DNA from: Nissolia schottii
Lineage: Eukaryota > Streptophyta > Magnoliopsida > Fabales > Fabaceae
Reading direction: 5' to 3'
Length of the DNA: 64,000 nucleotides
Assembly: GCA_003254905.1 (NCBI GenBank)
Contig: QANU01011207.1
Location: 1,228,716-1,292,715, forward strand
Shown here: positions 57,571 through 64,000 of the stretch, in pieces
Layout of the letters: every line of letters begins with the position of its first letter
Position numbering within the stretch: the stretch's first letter is position 1
Translations under genes and position numbers: made by a program
Notes under the pieces: model-generated
Told to the model about the DNA's origin: nothing
What the model saw: only the letters and a program-made list of their open reading frames with translations
The model's database searches: none

Positions 57571-60500
57571 ATGGAGCTCGAATTAGGACTCAAAATCACC
57601 AAAACTAAAGATGACATCGCTTCCATCTCCGAGTATCAGTTAGCGAAGGACAGAACGGGGCCAGTGTTCCGGTCTAGCGAAACAAACACTATGCTCATCC
57701 TCACTGCTCATCTTAAAGGTAAGTCTTGCCTCTCTCATTCTTACATAAACTGGTTTGATTTCCTTGTCTTCCTTTTCCATTTTTTCATCTTTTTATCAGT
57801 TACGTAATATACTATTGCAAGCATACGTTAAAAACACAGGTTATAAGAGGAACAACATTGACATAAAGATTAGTGAAGACGGTAGTAAGATATTGATTAG
57901 TGGAGAGAAGCAAATTCAGGAAATGTTGATGATGGGATGGATAGTGTTCAAGAAAGACGTCGAAATCGCGAGGTTCAACAAGGTTTTCAAGATTCCTGAC
58001 GGGGTGATTTTGGACCGGATCAAGGCGAAGTATGATGAAGAAGAATGGACATTGAAGATTGTCATGCCGAAATCAGTAAAAGGACTTTGTGGGGCTAGGA
58101 TCGAAGAGGTCAAGGAAGAAGAGTATAGTGAGGCTGATCGTATTCCTAACAATGTCGAAGAGACAAGCAAAAATGGATCTATAAATCTTGAAGCTCAAGA
58201 AACAAAGGATGGCAAAAGCGTCATGGAGAAGGAGGAGGAAAGGTTATCTGAAAAGATGCTTGATGATGCCAATGTGGACAGAATTAGAGACAAAATCAGA
58301 ACAGAAGTAGAAGAATCTAATTTGGGAGTTAAGGATGGAAATGGAACTAGTGTGAGAGAAAAAGCTGGTAAGGTAGAATATGAAGCAATCAAAACATCAG
58401 ATTTAGAGCAAAATGCAGGTGCAAGTATCTCAGATAAAGAATCTGAGATCCAAGAAAATGAGGACAGTGAAGGTTGTGTGGAGAAGAAGGAAGGAAGAGT
58501 ATCTGACAAGATGCCTAACGATGCCGATGGGGAAATAATTGGCGAGACAATACAAAAAGGAACTGAAGACAGGAACGGAGTAAGCGTGAGAGAAAAAGGT
58601 GGCAATGCCACATATGAAGCAGTGAAGAGATCGGAGATAGAGCAAAAAGTAGGCGCAGGTATCCCGCATAACATCGAAGATAATAGCCATGATGAAGAGT
58701 TTGAGATTCAAGAAATGGAGGACAGAGGAACTTATGCAAGTAATGTAGAGATGGAAAAAATGGTATCCGATAAGATGCATGATAATGCTGATGGGAACAA
58801 AATTGGAGAGACGATCAAAAAAGAAATAGAAGAGTCTAAGTTGGGAATTGAAGGTGGAGATGGCGAAAGCGAGAGAGAAAAGGACAGGAAAGTAAAATTT
58901 GAAGCAGTGAAGACGTTAGAAGTAGAGCAAAATGCAAGCCAGGAATCATCCAAAGAGTCTGAGGTTCAAAAAGTGCAAGAAGCTGAAAATGCAATTGAGA
59001 AGGTTGATCGAAAGCGAACTGAAAAGGTGCTTGCCAAGGCCAATGTATTTTCTCATGAAGACACATATGGAGAGTCAAAAGAAAAAGAGTTTGAAGAATC
59101 CAAGTCTGAAACAGAGGATAGACATAAAGAAAGTGTTGGAGAAGTTGTTAGTGAGGAAAGATTTGAAGAAGCAAAGGCATCAGAAAGCGACGGAGATGTA
59201 GCTGGTCATATTCCTAGCAATGCTGGTGGTGTAGAACAAGAAGAATCTGAAGAGTGTGGAACTCAACATACGGAGAAAACTGAAAGTGTTGAAGGGAATA
59301 TGGATGGAAGGGAATCTGAAAGGATGCATGTTGAAGCCAATAAGGTTATTCAAGACAACATATTTGGAGAGACCAACCAAAAGGAAATCAAAAAGCCTAA
59401 GATTGAAACCAATGACGGGGATGAAGAGCGTGGAAGAGAAAAGGCTGCTAAAGAAGGATTTGAAGCAACCAGAACTGCAAGGGAGGAGTTTCCGGAGCAT
59501 TTACCAAAACCACAACAGGAGAAAATAAGCAAAGGGCTGAATGTTCCAAAGATGAAAGAAAGTAAAGAGGTCACAGAAGCAATGGTCAAAAGAAAGGGCA
59601 AGGAGATCGAATATTCTGTGGAGAAGGGGGAAGGGGAAGGCAAAGAACCAAAAGGTATGCATGTGGAAGCAAAGGTGCTTATCAAGGAAATTAAAAAGCC
59701 TAAGATTGAAACCGACGACAGGGATGAAGAATGCAGAAGAGAAAAGGCTGGTAAAGAAGGATTTGAAGCAATCACAACTGAAAGGGAGGAGTTTCCTAAG
59801 CATTTACCAAAACCACCACAAGAGATAAACAAAGGGGTGAGTGTTTCAAAGATGAAAGAGAGTAAAGAGGTCACAGGAGCAATGGTCAAAAGAAAGGGCG
59901 AGGAGATTGAATGTTTTGTGAAGGAGGGGCAAGGCGAAGAACCAAAGGGTATGCATGTGGAAGCAAAGGCGCTTCCAGAGAAGGACATTGCAGAAGAGAC
60001 AAGGCAAGAGGAAATTGAAAAGCCTAAGGGTGGAATTAAGGACAGGGATCAGAAAAATGTACATGGGAATATAACTGAAGAGTTGCTCAAGCAGGTGGGA
60101 GAAAAGTTGTCTGATGGAATTAAAGGATTCGCGCATACAGAAGTCAATGAACCAAAAGGTGTGATCGAAGTACCAATGGCTGAAGCTGAGAGTTCAATGG
60201 AGAAGGTGGAAGGAGAAGCATCCACTAAGAGAACTGAGAAAGCAAGCAAGGTTATTGAGAAAAGCACCTTAAGTGAGACCTCACAAAAGGAAGATGAAGT
60301 GTTGAACAAGGCCAGAGATGGATCAGATGTACTGAACATTGTTGTTGAAGGAGTGTTTGATGTGATAGGGACTGTACAAGTCAAGGTTCCCAAGAAGGTG
60401 GTGGAAGCCATGGCCCAAGATGAGAATGATAAAACTGAATATGGTATAGTGAAATTGAAAGGCGGAGGATCTATAAGGATGAATCTCGAAGGAAATGAGG

Positions 60501-63500
60501 CTTTCGCGGAAGAAACAACAAGAGATAGAAAAGAAAAGGAAATTAGAGAGTCAAAACTTAAGTCAAGGGATCAATTAAGGGTACAAGAGAGTATTGATGA
60601 TAATAGAGGACTTGATGGAAGCAAATCACCAGAGTTTCCAGAAGCAGGGGAAATTGGAGATGCCAAAGAAGAAGGTGAAAAAAATGAGCATTCTATAAAT
60701 GGAGAGAAATATGAGGAGATACAACCTGAAGCAAATGGATCTTTCAGAAAAAACATAACAAGAGAGAGAACTCAGAGAGACATAAATGATCCTAAGATTC
60801 AAAATAAGGAAGGACATCAATGTTCGCAAGATGAGATGGCTTCAAAGTCAGAGTTTCCCATGAAAATAGTAGATTCACTAGCTAATAAAAGAGCGGGATT
60901 AAAAGATACAAGGACAGAAAAAGCAAGAGAAGTAGAAGAGTTAGTCAAGCAGAAGAGAGAGGAAAAGGAAAGGGAAACTGAAGATATCAAAGAAGATGGT
61001 GAAGAAATTGAACAATCTTTGAAGAAGGTAAAGGCTGAGAAATATAAGGAGATACAAGCTGAAACGAATGGAGATATACGAAAAGATGTAACTAGGGAGA
61101 CAACTCAAAAAGAAATAGAGGCGCGTGAGGTTCAAAGTAAGGAAAGAGATCGACATTTACAAGAAGAAGCGAGTAAAGGAAGACGTGATGCAAGCAAGGC
61201 AGCACAAGAGAAGTTTCCTGTGAAAACAGTAGGTTCAATTGTTAATAAAAGAGAGGGGCTAAAAGAAACAACAGATAAAGCAAAAGCAAAAGTAAAAGAA
61301 GAGTTGTTCAAGCTACAGAGTAAGAAAAAGAAGGAAACTGAAGATGCCAAAGAGAAGGGTACAGAAATTGAACAATTTGTGAAGAAAGAAAAAAGGGACA
61401 AGTTTGAAAGGATACAAGTTGAAGCAAATGAGGCCTTGAAGAAAGATATAACTAGGAAGGCAACACAGAAAGAAGCAAAAGATCCTAAGATTCAAACTGA
61501 GGAAAAATATCAACAACACTTGCAAGAAGAGATGAGCAAAGGAAGATTTGAAGCGAGCACGATAGAAAAAGAGTCTCCTTTGCAAGTAAGAGATTCACTA
61601 GCCAAAAGAAGAGATGAACAGGAGGATAAAAAGATAGAAACAAAAAAGGCAAAAGAAGAGGCTGGCATTGAGGAAACAAAAGTTATTGAATCTATGGCAA
61701 AAGAAAAAATTCAAGAGCCAGAGGGCGAAAGGATTACCGAGACTTTGAAAGAAGTGCTAGAGGAAAAACATTCAAAAGCATTAGAGATAGGAACAAATGA
61801 AAGAGGACTGAAATCTAAAAAGAGCCCAACATACACAGAAGTGGTTTGTGAGGGATTTAAGGATGTTGAACAAGGGAGTGCAAAGAAACAGAAGACTGAT
61901 CTGTTATCTCCAAAAATTCAAAGCAAGGAAACTCTTGAATCAAGAGATGAAAGTGTGAGCCAAGATGTTGAAAAGTCAAAGAAAACAAAACAAGCAGAAA
62001 AAGGAGAACAACACGCTCACAACATAGAAAGGACTAAAGCAGTTGCAACCGTAGAAGATCAAGTGGCTAAAGCCAGGTTTCCATCAACTCAGCAATTTGA
62101 AGTTGAAGGTGTTTGCAAAGAAAAGTATGAGTCAACTCCAGAATCACACAAGGATGATCGCACAAAAGATTTGCAAAATTCAATTGAAATGAAGGACCAA
62201 GAATCCAAACGAACGGAAACTTCGAAGCCAAAAGTTCCTCTAGAAGAACTACGAAAGAAAAGCGAGCAGGAAGCCACAAAAGCAAAAGTTCAGAAAGGGC
62301 AAAAGGTTGAGGAGACAATGCAACAGGAAATTGAGCAACCCAAAAATAAAATTGATGATCAAGATCAACAACATGTGCAGAGAAATGTTGGCAAAGAAGC
62401 TGGAATAGTAGAGAATATAGGGAGGGGGAGGACCAAAGAAGGATATGTATCAGATGCAGGCCCAATAGCTAGAAGGAAGGAAACCGAAAGGGATTCGGAA
62501 GCAACTCTCAAAAGAGAGAAATACATTACTCAAGATGTTAACAAGGAGAAGCTCGGTAAAAAGGAAGAAATTGAAAAGACTGGCGTCGAAAAAATGGATG
62601 AAGTTAAAAGCACTGCAGAGTCAACAAAAACAACACAAGTGAAAGAGCATCAAAGAAAACCAGAAGCTGTTGAGAAAGAAGCAGAACCTCTGGAATTAAC
62701 ATCTTCACTTCCAAGTTTAACAAGTATGGGAGTTGAAAACGTGAGACCAGAGCTACACCAGAAAAATTTGTCACCTCTAACACTAACAGCAGGAACCAAA
62801 AGCAAAGATCCTCTCAAATTGGAAGAGCCAATTATGGAATGGAAATTTCCAAAAACAAAAGAGTATGTGCCACAATCAAGTGATATGGAGCAATGTGGCT
62901 ATGGAGACGTTAAAGGCTACAGGCAAGAAGCAGCACCTGGTGAGTGCAGCAATCAAGAAGGCTACGGGCAAGCAGCAGCACCTGGTGAGTGTGACAATCA
63001 AGAAAGAAATAAGAAGGGAACCAAGGGCTGCAAGATTTCACCCAGGGATAGGGGTCGAAAATATGAGCAAGAAAACAATGATAAGGAAGGACATCCAACA
63101 ACAAAGGCTGTAGAGGAGGAGTTATTGAGCCAACAACAAGGAGCAGAAGAAATAGTTATTGAGAAGAGGGAAGTGCCAAAGATTTCAAAGCGAGGAGAAA
63201 TTAAAGAGGCTTCCAAACAACTTCACAGAGGAGAGAAGGGAAAAACAGCTCAGACTGCAGAAGATAAGAAGCCAGAAACAAAGGAAGTAACCTCAGAGAC
63301 TGAAAAGGCCAGTGGATTCAAACAAGTTGCAGAAAGAATGCAAGAACCGCCAACAATGGTTGAAATAACTCCAAGAAAAGGAACAGAAATATCACATAGA
63401 GAAGAGATGCCACCTCTTCCAACAGATATCCAGAGAAAGGAGCATTGTGAATTATCATGGCCAAGCATGGCCACCCAGCATTATCAAGTTAAAGAAATAG

Positions 63501-63910
63501 GCAAAACAAAGGCAAGTGATGAAGTTGGAAACCAAGAATCAAGGAGGGAGCACTTCAAAACAAATGTTCAAGATTCAAACAAAGGTGAAATAGATCAAGA
63601 AGTTGAACAAGTACAAACTCCACAACCGGAGTCCCGTAAACATCAACTTTGCGTAAACAAGGATGAGGAAGAAAGCCAAGGAAGAGCCGAAGGAGAAAAG
63701 GCCAATGAATTGCAAGAAGATGAAGAGTATGAAGTGGTAGTAGTAGAGAAGCAAAAAGAATGTGAAGACGAGGAAGGAGCAAGTGGAGGGAACAAAGATG
63801 AGAAGAAAAGGAGAAAGAAAGTGATTATTCCTTTGGTCATAGCAGGATCATCCTTTCTTGTCTCCCTAGTATTTATATATGTTCACCGCAGGAGATCTAG
63901 AAAAAGGTAA
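57571..63910 (+). CDS. Giant RTM2-like protein with alpha-crystallin (HSP20) domain
   Basis: Exon 1 57571-57718 (GTAAGT donor) and exon 2 57840-63910 join in frame to about 2072 codons. Residues about 28-127 form an alpha-crystallin domain (SSETNTMLILTAHLKG, NIDIKISEDGSKILISGEK, FNKVFKIPDGVI, WTLKIVMPK). Then come about 1900 residues of Lys- and Glu-rich, charged, presumably coiled or disordered sequence, with tandem units. A single membrane span (VIIPLVIAGSSFLVSLVFIYV, about 2044-2064) and a basic tail (HRRRSRKR) end it. This domain plan is that of RTM2-type proteins, which restrict long-distance potyvirus movement in phloem. The usual ones are several hundred residues, so this is extraordinarily long. 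No frame break is seen, and exon 2 is one open frame. Confidence 0.9.
59391..59960 (+). repeat. Tandem duplication inside the RTM2-like exon 2
   Basis: Two units of about 295 bp (starting near 59391 and 59684) encode near-identical blocks, both with IKKPKIET, KEGFEA, KMKESKEVT and AMVKRKG. A second set, with three units carrying the motif THE (ITRE/VTRE/ITRK)TQ, repeats about every 360 bp from about 60755 to 61600. Confidence 0.85.
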
Positions 63911-64000
63911 ATATAAATTTGTTTAACAACAAAGTCAAAGATCTAATTACAAAAACACATTAAATTTAGTTTTCCTTTTATGCTATGATAAAAATCTTAT
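63911..64000 (+). other. 3' flank of the RTM2-like gene
   Basis: Non-coding sequence after the stop; the window ends here. A polyadenylation signal is not clear in the visible 90 bases. Confidence 0.4.

Noticed and set aside
58195-58674. Long antisense open frame opposite the RTM2-like gene
   Set aside because: It and several others (59350-59988, 60049-60411, 61132-61401) are Ser/Phe/Leu-rich mirror images of the Lys/Glu-rich coding strand; composition alone keeps the antisense open.
1-64000. tRNA or rRNA genes, CRISPR arrays
   Set aside because: I found no intact tRNA fold or rRNA sequence; B-box-like motifs seen are in decayed SINEs. CRISPR arrays are not expected in plant nuclear DNA and none was seen.

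Overview
This window is nuclear DNA of a flowering plant, almost certainly a eudicot and possibly a legume. The reasons are GT-AG introns (plus one GC-AG candidate), AT-rich intergenic DNA, a TIR-type NLR resistance gene, an ASR gene, a WAT1 transporter, a tubby-like F-box gene and plant-type transposons. The family-level guess is inference. Single N bases at 28300, 41372, 42971, 48486 and 52476, mostly beside homopolymers or microsatellites, point to a draft assembly whose joins may hide missing sequence.

Layout. The first 18 kb is a transposon graveyard: a 4.0-kb Mutator-like element (1510-5520) with an exact 9-bp target duplication, carrying a decayed MuDR-N-terminal-like segment and a plant mobile domain; a MITE pair (5540-5933 and 17506-17882); a 919-bp hAT-type element (7677-8595) with an exact 8-bp duplication; and a full-length, inactive Ty1/Copia element (9946-16535, minus strand). 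A second LTR-like sequence is nested in the Copia element and carries an unusual palindrome array beside a TATA box. A 21-bp minisatellite (18238-18657) follows.

Genes that look intact: a seven-exon WAT1/EamA transporter (21331-25248, 361 aa; two SINEs in intron 1); a four-exon tubby-like F-box protein (30452-32799, 424 aa); a two-exon ASR protein (53118-54008, 111 aa); and a two-exon RTM2-like protein (57571-63910) that keeps an N-terminal alpha-crystallin domain and a C-terminal membrane anchor but is about 2072 aa long.

Broken or partial genes: a TIR-NBS-LRR gene (43221-46890) broken by two independent tandem duplications; a tesmin/TSO1-like CXC fragment (40707-41215); and a lone ERO1 exon (42847-42966) with good splice sites beside an N. 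Between them lie a 3-kb degenerate satellite of ~175-bp units (33410-36415), a hAT-like repeat (38234-38970), and a truncated Ty3/Gypsy chromovirus (48487-51890) abutting an oppositely oriented LTR (51891-~52541).

I see no single operon-like system; plant genes here act independently. The TNL and the RTM2-like gene both belong to defence-linked families, but nothing in the sequence ties them together. The most unusual items are the giant RTM2-like protein, the doubly duplicated TNL, the palindrome array in the nested LTR, and the MULE with its domain combination.
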